Below are positions 32,639 to 38,787 of a stretch of DNA of 39,985 bases, one piece after another (within the stretch, counting starts at the first letter, position 1; each line of letters opens with the position of its first letter). Made by a program: the position numbers and the translations under genes. The DNA comes from an uncultured Clostridia bacterium (lineage in GTDB: Bacteria > Bacillota > Clostridia > Christensenellales > Aristaeellaceae), in NCBI GenBank assembly GCA_946414315.1, contig CAMKNZ010000018.1:1-39985 (forward strand), written 5' to 3'. The notes below the pieces were generated by a model, which had not been told where the DNA came from, searched no databases, and worked only from the letters and a program-made list of their open reading frames with translations.

Positions 32639-32743
32639 CCGCAATCTCAATGGTCGTGACTCCACACCGTGGAGATCACTCCCTTTCGATTGACCTCAGA
32701 ACCGATGATATATCTGCCACCGGCAGTCATCGGTTCTTCGCCC
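32639..32743 (-). repeat. Repeat B, copy 1: in the metK leader
   Basis: A 105-bp unit shared with 36641-36744 and 38788-38891. On the minus strand: outer stem GAACCGATGA with TCATCGGTTC, inner stem CTGCC-GGT-GGCAG, five-base bulge ATATA, then TGAGGTCAATCGAAAGGGAG, a hairpin CTCCAC-GGT-GTGGAG, and GTCACGACCATTGAG. It sits between the riboswitch terminator and the metK ATG and is transcribed in the metK leader. On its other flank, at 32609-32623, GCGATCGCCGTTACC matches the end of repeat A. Confidence 0.85.
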
Positions 32744-32768
32744 GCGCTGAAGCGCGGACGCTCACCTC

Positions 32769-32805
32769 AAAAACAAACCGCCTGGCAAGCACACATACCA
32801 GGCGG
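32769..32805 (-). terminator. SAM riboswitch terminator
   Basis: CCGCCTGG pairs with CCAGGCGG over a twelve-base loop, followed on the minus strand by TTTGTTTTT. It lies just after the aptamer and is the expression platform. Confidence 0.88.
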
Positions 32806-32825
32806 GATTCGATCTTTTTGACCGT

Positions 32826-32937
32826 CCTTATCTGTCAGCGCTTCCCTGCGGGGTGTGCACGCTGCGGGATTTGGCACCTTGCTTTCGCCGGTTGCCGTGA
32901 CGTCATCGGGCCCGTCCCTCGGTCACTCGTGATAAGG
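32826..32937 (-). promoter_or_regulatory. SAM-I (S-box) riboswitch aptamer upstream of metK
   Basis: The minus strand reads CCTTATC, GAGGGACGGGCCCGATGA, GGCAACC, CAAGGTGCCAAATCC and GATAAGG in order. This matches the S-box consensus: P1 closes with CCTTATC and GATAAGG, and GAGGGA, GGCCC, GGCAACC and GGTGC are the conserved core stretches. The aptamer binds SAM and favours the terminator at 32769-32805, so metK is turned off when its product is plentiful. Confidence 0.95.
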
Positions 32938-32955
32938 TATTCAGTTGCGGGAGTT

Positions 32956-32984
32956 ATCTTATTCAAAAATCCGGTGTTTGTCAA
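32956..32984 (-). promoter_or_regulatory. Promoter of metK leader
   Basis: TTGACA (32979-32984) and TAAGAT (32956-32961) with a 17-bp spacer, just before the riboswitch. The -35 box lies in the loop of the terminator of the upstream gene pduL. Confidence 0.85.
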
Positions 32985-32995
32985 CACCGGATTTT
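32965..32995 (-). terminator. Terminator after pduL
   Basis: AAAATCCGGTGT pairs with ACACCGGATTTT over TGACAA, followed by TT. The stem directly follows the pduL stop at 33000 and overlaps the metK promoter, so the two share DNA. Confidence 0.85.
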
Positions 32996-32999
32996 GACT

Positions 33000-33572
33000 T
33001 TATTTAATGAGTTCACCCATCGTACCGTTCACGGCGCAGGCGGCGTTGCTCTCATCCGTGTCGATGTGCATCGCCAGGGAGAATTTCTCGCTCACGCGGA
33101 CCACCACGTCGCCGAAGGTCAGGGCGCGGCCGTCGGTTTCCACCTTCACGGAAACAACGTCCTTGTCCTTCACGCCGAAGCTCTCGGCGTCAGCGGGGGT
33201 CATGTGGATGTGGCGCTTCGCGGCGATGACGCCCTCGGCGACCTCAACCTCACCCGCGGGACCGACCAGCTTGCAGGCGCCGGAACCGGCGATGTCTCCG
33301 GATTCCCGCACGGGAGCGGTCACGCCGATGGAACGGGCGTCAGTCAGGGAAAGCTCAACCTGGGTAGCGGGGCGGACGGGCCCGAGGATGCGGACGCGCT
33401 TCAGCGTGTTCTTGGGGCCGACCACGTCCACCTGCTCCTCGCTGGCGAACTGTCCGGGCTGGCTCAGCCAGCTCTTCACGGTCAGCTCATGTCCGGCGCC
33501 GAACAGGGTTTCCAGGTCTTCTTTGGTCACATGCACATGGCGTGCGGAAGTTTCAACCAGAATCTTGCTCAT
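33000..33572 (-). CDS. pduL: Phosphate propanoyltransferase PduL (phosphotransacylase)
   Basis: The 190-residue protein interconverts acyl-CoA and acyl phosphate (phosphotransacetylase-like). It has two metal-binding regions, TSARHVHVTKEDLE near the N-terminus and AAKRHIHMTPADAE near the middle, and SLTDARSIGV and FSLAMHIDTDESNAA, all diagnostic of PduL. It lacks an encapsulation-peptide-like extension and no microcompartment shell genes are near, so it probably serves fermentation to acetate in the cytoplasm in place of Pta. A repeat A copy lies before it, and mscL precedes that. Confidence 0.93.
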   Translation of the reverse strand: MSKILVETSARHVHVTKEDLETLFGAGHELTVKSWLSQPGQFASEEQVDVVGPKNTLKRVRILGPVRPATQVELSLTDARSIGVTAPVRESGDIAGSGACKLVGPAGEVEVAEGVIAAKRHIHMTPADAESFGVKDKDVVSVKVETDGRALTFGDVVVRVSEKFSLAMHIDTDESNAACAVNGTMGELIK

Positions 33573-33622
33573 TGTTTTTTCTCACTTTCACTTTTTCTTG
33601 TCCAGAAGCAAAGAGTGGAGCA

Positions 33623-33709
33623 TTGAGCAACTGTCCAAATCTCTGATTTGGGTAACAGTTGCCATGCTACAGCTGTCAAAATCCTGTAGGGATTTTGGTA
33701 ACAGCGATC
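33623..33709. repeat. Repeat A, copy 2: between mscL and pduL
   Basis: An 87-bp unit matching 12094-12181. The first hairpin is CAACTGT with ACAGTTG and CCAAAT with ATTTGG; the second GCTGT with ACAGC and CAAAATCC with GGATTTTG, each with a GTA bulge on the right arm. It ends in GCGATCGC. Here it is between two genes, while the other copy is in a coding region. Confidence 0.85.
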
Positions 33710-33722
33710 GCATGATTACGGA

Positions 33723-34121
33723 TTAATCTTTCAGCTCGCTGGTGCAGTTCGGGCAGCGGGTCGCCTTGATGCTGATCTCGCTCTGGCAGAAGGGGCACAC
33801 CTTGGTGGTGGGCTCGGCGGGAGCTTCTTCTTCCTTCTTCTTCAGGTCCTTGGCCTTGTTCATCGCCTTGATGATCGCGAAGAGGATCAGGGCGGTGAGC
33901 AGGAACTCAACAACCACGGCAGCGAAGGAAATCAGGGAGCCGACGAATCCGGTTCCGCCTTCGGGGGTCTTGGGCAGGGCTTCGAGGATGGGGTTCAGGA
34001 AGATTTCCACCACAGCGGTGACAACCTTGCCGAACGCGCCGCCCAGGATCACGGCCACAGCCAGGTCAACGACATTGCCTTTGAATGCAAATGCTTTAAA
34101 CTCGTCCAGTAACTTCTTCAT
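33723..34121 (-). CDS. mscL: Large-conductance mechanosensitive channel MscL with C-terminal zinc ribbon
   Basis: The 132-residue protein opens a wide pore in the membrane under osmotic shock. It starts MKKLLDEFKAFAFKGNVVDLAVAVILGGAFGKVV-like and has two membrane helices (about 17-41 and 62-86). After the charged cytoplasmic helix (KKKEEEAPAE) comes a zinc ribbon with C109, C112, C123 and C126 in CPFCQSEI and RCPNCTSEL. Classic MscL ends at the cytoplasmic helix. ATG at 34121 follows AAAGGGG. It may be co-transcribed with the gene before it. Confidence 0.92.
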   Translation of the reverse strand: MKKLLDEFKAFAFKGNVVDLAVAVILGGAFGKVVTAVVEIFLNPILEALPKTPEGGTGFVGSLISFAAVVVEFLLTALILFAIIKAMNKAKDLKKKEEEAPAEPTTKVCPFCQSEISIKATRCPNCTSELKD

Positions 34122-34202
34122 GATGATGTACCCCTTTCAAATTCTATTATTTGTGATCGTCGCAGCCGCTCACCGTTCGCTTTCAGCTCCGGTTTGCGGA
34201 TC

Positions 34203-34937
34203 TTACTTCTTTCCGCCGAACAGGCCGCCCAGGGCTTTGCCGATGTTCTTGATCAGGCCGTTCACGATCGTCCGGGTCGCGGAGCTGATCGCGGTATTCT
34301 TCACGCGGCCGGCTACGGAGTCGTTGCGGCGGGCGCGCTCAGCGGCTTCTTCACGCAGCTGGTCGTTGCGAGCACGGCGTTCCGCGGCTTCCTGCTCGCG
34401 TGCCTTGCGTTCTGCTTCCTTGGCGGCAGCGGCAGCGGCCTTCTGCTGGGCTTCCAGCGCCTTGGGATCCGTAGCGACGGGAGCGGGTACATAATTGCCG
34501 GTGGCGGGATCCAGCACCATGTCGACCATCTGCTGCACATACTGGCCGGTCGCCTGGTCCAGGACCATCACGGGCATCTTCTGGGTCTGGGGCTGCACCT
34601 GAATGGTGGGAACTGCCTGCTGCACAGCCTGGACAACGGGCTGAGCGGCCTGCTGGACGGCCTGCACCACGGGCTGGGCCGCCTGCTGGACCGCTTCCGC
34701 AACGGGAGCGCCGCTCTGCACCGCTTCGACCACGGGGGCCGCAGCCTGCTGCACGGCTTCAACCACGGGCGCGGCAGCCTGCTGGACTGCTTCGACCACG
34801 GGAGCCGCGGCTTCCTGCACAGCCTCGACCACGGGGGCAGCCGCTTCCTGAACGGCTTCCGCAGCGGCGGTCATGCCTTCGACTTCTTTTTCAACATACT
34901 GACCGGTGGTAGGATCGAAAACCTTGAATGTTGCCAT
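34203..34937 (-). CDS. Hendecad-repeat protein ending in a DUF853-like tail
   Basis: No named family covers the whole 244-residue protein. Residues 6-15, 125-134 and 141-150 each carry a (V/M)xDPxTGxYV-type motif. Residues 27-109 are eleven-residue repeats AAAPVVEAVQQ (with variants), a regular amphipathic pattern. Residues 165-200 are a charged helix rich in Ala, Arg and Glu. The last 35 residues, RVKNTAISSATRTIVNGLIK then GKALGGLFGGKK, resemble the C-terminal tail of DUF853 HerA-like ATPases. The preceding gene encodes a DUF853 ATPase without this tail. The start at 34937 has a weak ribosome binding site. Its function is unknown; it may be the ATPase partner. Confidence 0.75.
   Translation of the reverse strand: MATFKVFDPTTGQYVEKEVEGMTAAAEAVQEAAAPVVEAVQEAAAPVVEAVQQAAAPVVEAVQQAAAPVVEAVQSGAPVAEAVQQAAQPVVQAVQQAAQPVVQAVQQAVPTIQVQPQTQKMPVMVLDQATGQYVQQMVDMVLDPATGNYVPAPVATDPKALEAQQKAAAAAAKEAERKAREQEAAERRARNDQLREEAAERARRNDSVAGRVKNTAISSATRTIVNGLIKNIGKALGGLFGGKK
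34611..34859 (-). repeat. Tandem 33-bp coding repeats (11-residue units)
   Basis: Codons 27-109 of the preceding entry hold about eight units of AAAPVVEAVQQ, QAAQPVVQAVQ and AAAPVVEAVQE type. The 33-bp nucleotide period is visible as repeated GCCTGCTG and GCCGCAG stretches on the plus strand. Variation is mostly synonymous or conservative, so the coding period is under selection. Confidence 0.85.
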
Positions 34938-35022
34938 CTTTCTCTGCGGCGCTCTCTCCCCGCGCCGTACAGGGGTCGTTGAGTAAACAGTGACGTATGG
35001 AAGATCAGCTTTGCGCCGCACC

Positions 35023-36402
35023 TCAGAAATAGTACCACTGGCCGTTTATCAGCTTAAACCGCTGTGGATCCATTCCCTGCACCTGTGGTGGTGTCGGCGG
35101 TGCCGGCGGTGTCGGCTGTTCCTGAGTTCCGGGATCGTCTGCGGGGGTCGGTTCGTCGGCGTACCTGCTCTTCAGCGGGCTGGCGTCGATGACCATCCGG
35201 CGGACTTCCTGGCTGATCGCGCCCATATAGCTTTGCGGGGGTAAAATCGTGGCCCGCTCCACGACGCTCGGAGCTCCGTGCTCATCCAGGAATGAGACCA
35301 GCGCCTCCCCTGTTTTCAGGGTGGTGATGGCTTCTTCTGTATCAAAGGACGGATTCGTCCGGAACGTCTGTGCGGCGACCTTCACGGCCTTCTGGTCCAG
35401 CGGGGTGTATGCCCGCAGGGCATGCTGGATCCGGTTGCCCAACTGACCGAGGATCGACATCGGGATGTCCGCCGGGCTCTGGGTGATAAAGTACACGCCC
35501 ACGCCCTTGGAGCGGACCAGCCGGACCACCTGCTCAATCTTTTCCATCAGGGGTCGGCTGCAGTTATTGAACAGCAGGTGCGCTTCGTCGAAGAAGAACA
35601 CGATCTTCGGCTTCTCCGCGTCTCCGCGCTCCGGCAGCAGGTCATAGAGTTTCGTCAGCATCCACAGCAGGAACGTGGAATACATCGTGGGATTGTTGAA
35701 CAGCCTGTCCGCGCACAGGATGTTGATCTTGCCCCTGCCGTCGGCCGGGTTCACCTGGATCCAGTCGTTGATGTCGATGGCCGGCTCCCGGAAGAACACG
35801 TTTCCGCCCTGGTCTTCCAGTACGCCCACGGCCCGCTGGATGGCGCCCACGCTGGCCGCCGATACGTTGCCGTATTCCAGGGTGTATTCCTTCGCATTCT
35901 CGCCCACGTGGATCAGCAGGTTCTTCAGGTCCTGCAGATGCTCCAGCGGCATCTGTTCCCGGGCCGCTACCCGGAAAGCGATGTTCATCACGCCGCTCTG
36001 GGTCTCGTTCAGGCTCAGCATCCGGCTCATCAGCAGCGGGCCCATGTCCTCCACCGTCGCCCGGATCGGGATACCCTGTTCCCCGTATACATCCCAGTAT
36101 TCTGTGGGATAGGAAGTATATTTGAATTCATCCTTCGGCACGCCGCATTTGTCCAGCCGCTTGTCGATGGCTTCCGTCGCGGTGCCGTTCATAACCATGC
36201 CGCTCAGGTCGCTCTTGATGTCGCTCAGGAACACCGGCACGCCCATGTCGGAAAAGCCTTCCGCCAGAACCTTCAGGGACACGGTCTTTCCGGTACCTGT
36301 TGCGCCGGCGATCAGCCCGTGGCGGTTGGCCATGGAGGGCAGCAGATAAACCGGGTTTCCATTTTCGCAGGACCCGATCCAGATCTTGCTGTCATGGAGC
36401 AT
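35023..36402 (-). CDS. HerA-like ATPase of the DUF853 (YjgR) family, tail-less
   Basis: The 459-residue protein has Walker A GATGTGKT at 33-40, the SDIKSDLSGM region, GNVSAASVGAIQRAVG, and Walker B FFFDEAHLLF near residue 270, followed by RSKGVGVYFITQSPADIP and LGQLGNRIQHALRAYTP, all characteristic of DUF853 ATPases related to HerA. Members have been linked to DNA processing but the role is not settled. The family ends in a basic glycine tail; here the core is followed by a Pro-rich linker (about 415-443) and a MDPQRFKLINGQWYYF end. A comparable tail ends the next gene downstream. ATG at 36402 follows GGAGGG. Confidence 0.88.
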   Translation of the reverse strand: MLHDSKIWIGSCENGNPVYLLPSMANRHGLIAGATGTGKTVSLKVLAEGFSDMGVPVFLSDIKSDLSGMVMNGTATEAIDKRLDKCGVPKDEFKYTSYPTEYWDVYGEQGIPIRATVEDMGPLLMSRMLSLNETQSGVMNIAFRVAAREQMPLEHLQDLKNLLIHVGENAKEYTLEYGNVSAASVGAIQRAVGVLEDQGGNVFFREPAIDINDWIQVNPADGRGKINILCADRLFNNPTMYSTFLLWMLTKLYDLLPERGDAEKPKIVFFFDEAHLLFNNCSRPLMEKIEQVVRLVRSKGVGVYFITQSPADIPMSILGQLGNRIQHALRAYTPLDQKAVKVAAQTFRTNPSFDTEEAITTLKTGEALVSFLDEHGAPSVVERATILPPQSYMGAISQEVRRMVIDASPLKSRYADEPTPADDPGTQEQPTPPAPPTPPQVQGMDPQRFKLINGQWYYF

Positions 36403-36438
36403 CTGTATCCCTCCGTTTCAATTCTCAACTTTTCGAAT

Positions 36439-36468
36439 ATTTTACATCATTTTCCTTTGAATCGTCAA
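36439..36468 (-). promoter_or_regulatory. Likely promoter of the DUF853 gene
   Basis: TTGACG (36463-36468) and TAAAAT (36439-36444) with an 18-bp spacer, 36 bp before the ATG. It follows a terminator at 36517-36543. Confidence 0.65.
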
Positions 36469-36516
36469 GGTTTTGAGCGCTTTTCGAATGTTTTTTCCGG
36501 CAACACTCTCCCCATG

Positions 36517-36543
36517 AAAAAACCCGTCTGAAAATCAGACGGG
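36517..36543 (-). terminator. Terminator between repeat C and the DUF853 gene
   Basis: On the minus strand CCCGTCTGA pairs with TCAGACGGG, followed by TTTTTT. It ends transcription from the rph/rdgB side before the DUF853 promoter. Confidence 0.88.
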
Positions 36544-36594
36544 ATATTATTCTCTTATCGCCCTTCCTGCCGCCAATCGGTCTTGCTCGTTTAA

Positions 36595-36799
36595 GCGAGC
36601 GCGGCCGGGATTTCCGATTTGGGCGACATCCGCAGCGTGGGGCGAACCTCTGACGACTGCCAGTGGCAGGAATATCGTCAGAGGTGAGGTCAACTGAAAG
36701 GGAGTGATCTCCACAGTGTGAAGTCACGACCATTGAGGTTGCGGATCTACTTTGCATAAGCGCGAGCGGTCCCCAAATCGGGATATCGTGACAGCGAGC
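36595..36799. repeat. Repeat C, copy 2, carrying a complete B unit
   Basis: A 205-bp element with the same ends as 19611-19758: GCGAGCGCGGCCGG on the left and GTGACAGCGAGC on the right. The arms pair by GATTTGGG with CCCAAATC. Its middle is occupied by repeat B copy 3. The element fills most of the 415-bp gap between the RNase PH gene and the DUF853 gene; apart from the promoter and terminator noted, nothing else was seen there. Confidence 0.75.
36641..36744 (+). repeat. Repeat B, copy 3: inside repeat C copy 2
   Basis: Same unit as 32639-32743 but inverted relative to the minus-strand genes. Outer stem CCTCTGACGA with TCGTCAGAGG, inner CTGCC-AGT-GGCAG, bulge GAATA, then TGAGGTCAACTGAAAGGGAG, and CTCCACAGTGTGAAG, whose hairpin has one mismatch. 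Outer stem bases differ from copies 1 and 2 on both arms. Confidence 0.85.
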
Positions 36800-36817
36800 G
36801 TCTCAAGCTGCGAAAGA

Positions 36818-38134
36818 TCAATTATGAAGCTCTTTCATGATTTCCCGCATTTTTTCCGCCGCGCGGAACCGGTGGCTCACCTGGTTCTTCTCCTCCTGGT
36901 TCATCTCGGCATACGTCTTGTTCATCGGCTCATACAGGAACAGCGGATCATATCCGAACCCGCCGGTCCCCTGCCGCTTCGTCAGCAGCGTTCCCGGGCA
37001 GCTTCCCTCGGCGATCAGCGTTTCCCGGCCGGGGATCTTCAGCGCCAGCGCGCACTTGAACGCACAGGCCCGGTTCTCTTTCCCTTCCATCCGGCTCAGC
37101 AGCAGGTCGTTGTTCGCCTCGTCGTTTCCGTGCTCCCCGGCATACCGGGCGCTCATTACCCCGGGTTCTCCGTCCAGTGCGTCAACCTCCAGCCCGCTGT
37201 CGTCCCCGATGGCGGGATATCCCGTCGCGTTGCTCACCGCTTCCGCCTTGATCGCGGCGTTCCCGGCAAAGGTGTCCGCGTCCTCTTCGATCGGGCCGAA
37301 GAAGCCTGCCGCGGTCATCGGCGCCAGGGTATAGAAGTCCTTGAACATCTCCTGCAGTTCCCGCAGCTTATGCTCGTTGCCCGTCGCCACCAGCAGCAGA
37401 GGCTTGGGCGCGATCTGCGCCGCCCGCTCGCCCAGGGCTTCCTTCTGGGCATCCATCAGTTCCCGGATGCCCTTTCCGGCATATTTCATCAGCGTATCCA
37501 GCTCAGCCCCGGAGAACGCCCGGCCTTCGCCGGTTCCCTGCAGCTCGATGAATTCGCTTTTTTCGTTCATCACAAAGTTCATGTCCACCTGGGCATGGCT
37601 GTCTTCCTGATAGCACAGGTCCAGGCACGGCTCATCGTCGATCACGCCGGCGCTGATCGCCGCCACCTGGTGCACGATCGGGCTGATCGGCAGTTTCTTT
37701 TCCCGCACCAGCCGATCCGCCGCGCAGGTCAGGGCTACCATTGCCCCGGTGATGGACGCCGTCCGGGTACCCCCGTCCGCTTCCAGCACGTCGCAGTCCA
37801 GGGTGATTGTCCGCTCGCCCAGGGCCTTCAGGTCAATCGCCTGGCGCAGCGCCCGGCCGATCAGCCGCTGGATCTCCACGCTCCGGCCGTCCTTCTTGAT
37901 GCCGTCCCGCTTTTTCCGCTCCGTGGTGGAGGCCGGCAGCATCGCGTATTCCGCGGTCACCCAGCCCTGTCCCTTACCCTTCAGGAAGGGCGGAACCGCT
38001 TCTTCCACGCTCGCCGTGCAGATCACCCGGGTATTTCCCGTGGCGATCAGGCAGCTGCCGTACGCCGTGTGCACAAAATCCGTCTCAATGCTCACCGGCC
38101 GCTTCTCGTCCGGTGCTCTTCCGTCAAATCTCAT
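36818..38134 (-). CDS. rph: Fused RNase PH and XTP/dITP diphosphatase (RdgB)
   Basis: The 438-residue protein joins two enzymes. Residues 1-235 are RNase PH, which trims tRNA 3' ends by phosphorolysis (MRFDGRAPDEKRPV, GDGTRTASITGA-like GGTRTASITGA at 121-131). Residues 246-438 are the RdgB/HAM1 pyrophosphatase that removes non-canonical purine nucleotides (ATGNEHKLREL, IGDDSGLEVDAL, GGFGYDPLF). The joint is short. A similar fusion is known in some Clostridia. It overlaps pgsA by 11 bp. ATG at 38134. Confidence 0.94.
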   Translation of the reverse strand: MRFDGRAPDEKRPVSIETDFVHTAYGSCLIATGNTRVICTASVEEAVPPFLKGKGQGWVTAEYAMLPASTTERKKRDGIKKDGRSVEIQRLIGRALRQAIDLKALGERTITLDCDVLEADGGTRTASITGAMVALTCAADRLVREKKLPISPIVHQVAAISAGVIDDEPCLDLCYQEDSHAQVDMNFVMNEKSEFIELQGTGEGRAFSGAELDTLMKYAGKGIRELMDAQKEALGERAAQIAPKPLLLVATGNEHKLRELQEMFKDFYTLAPMTAAGFFGPIEEDADTFAGNAAIKAEAVSNATGYPAIGDDSGLEVDALDGEPGVMSARYAGEHGNDEANNDLLLSRMEGKENRACAFKCALALKIPGRETLIAEGSCPGTLLTKRQGTGGFGYDPLFLYEPMNKTYAEMNQEEKNQVSHRFRAAEKMREIMKELHN

Positions 38135-38723
38135 CTTTCTTTTCTTCTTTCTTGTTTATCGTTCTGATCGCGCCCGTGGCATAAATCACCATCGCTACCA
38201 CGGCCAGCGCCACCGTAATCCACAGCAGGATAATATCCGGCGTCATGCCCCGCAGCATCACGTTTCCTTCCACGAACCTTTCGTGGAAAAAGCTCAGGAT
38301 CAGCGAGGCGATGAATCCCACCTGGGCCGCCTTGCCGAAATAGTTGCTGTAGACCACCACGTCCCTGCTCAGCATGAATACGCCGCCCAGCACCATTACC
38401 AGTTCCTTCAGGGCCACGATGATCACCGCCACCAGCGGCAGCGGGCCCCAGAATGTCTGGCACACCATCGCCGTCAGGACCATCAGCTTGTCCGCCAGCG
38501 GATCAAACAGCTTGCCGAAGTCCGTGATCTGGTTCAGCTTCCGCGCCAGGTACCCGTCCAGCATGTCCGTCAGGCTCGCCGCGCAGAACACGCACAGCGC
38601 CGTGATCTTCTCTCCCTTGAAAAACAGCACCACAAACACCGGAATCAGGATAATCCGGATGATTGTCAGCACATTCGGAATCGTCCACACATTGCTGAAC
38701 AGCTTTTGAATCTTTTCTTTCAA
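38124..38723 (-). CDS. pgsA: CDP-diacylglycerol-glycerol-3-phosphate 3-phosphatidyltransferase
   Basis: The 199-residue membrane enzyme makes phosphatidylglycerol phosphate. It has the CDP-alcohol phosphotransferase motif D53-xx-D56-G57-xx-A60-R61-x8-G70-xxx-D74-xxx-D78 in LTDMLDGYLARK and FGKLFDPLADK, and several membrane helices. The start is a TTG at 38723 with GAAGGA before it; no ATG fits. It shares 11 bp with the RNase PH gene and is read from the same transcript. Repeat B copy 2 lies before it. Confidence 0.93.
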   Translation of the reverse strand: MKEKIQKLFSNVWTIPNVLTIIRIILIPVFVVLFFKGEKITALCVFCAASLTDMLDGYLARKLNQITDFGKLFDPLADKLMVLTAMVCQTFWGPLPLVAVIIVALKELVMVLGGVFMLSRDVVVYSNYFGKAAQVGFIASLILSFFHERFVEGNVMLRGMTPDIILLWITVALAVVAMVIYATGAIRTINKKEEKKDEI

Positions 38724-38750
38724 CCCTAAGTCCTTCTCTCGTGGTTATCA

Positions 38751-38778
38751 TAATTATGAATTGTGAATTCTGAATTAA
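38751..38778. repeat. AT-rich flank of repeat B copy 2
   Basis: A 28-bp string made of AATTATGAATTGTG followed by AATTCTGAATTAAT. AATTCTGAATT and AATTATGAATTGT recur beside repeat A copy 1 (12077-12096 and 12186-12197), and shorter related text is at 3563-3580 and 32601-32608. Confidence 0.55.
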
Positions 38779-38787
38779 TCTCTGGTT

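Noticed and set aside
31403-32665. MetK starting 27 codons further upstream
   Set aside because: The extension reads through leader repeat sequence and lacks a ribosome binding site; the family begins at [18 protein letters not shown].
32650-32997. Small plus-strand ORF of 115 codons in the metK leader
   Set aside because: It runs antisense through the SAM riboswitch, its terminator and the B unit, and has no ribosome binding site.
34611-34859. CRISPR array or satellite
   Set aside because: The 33-bp period is a coding repeat in frame, without unique spacers between direct repeats.
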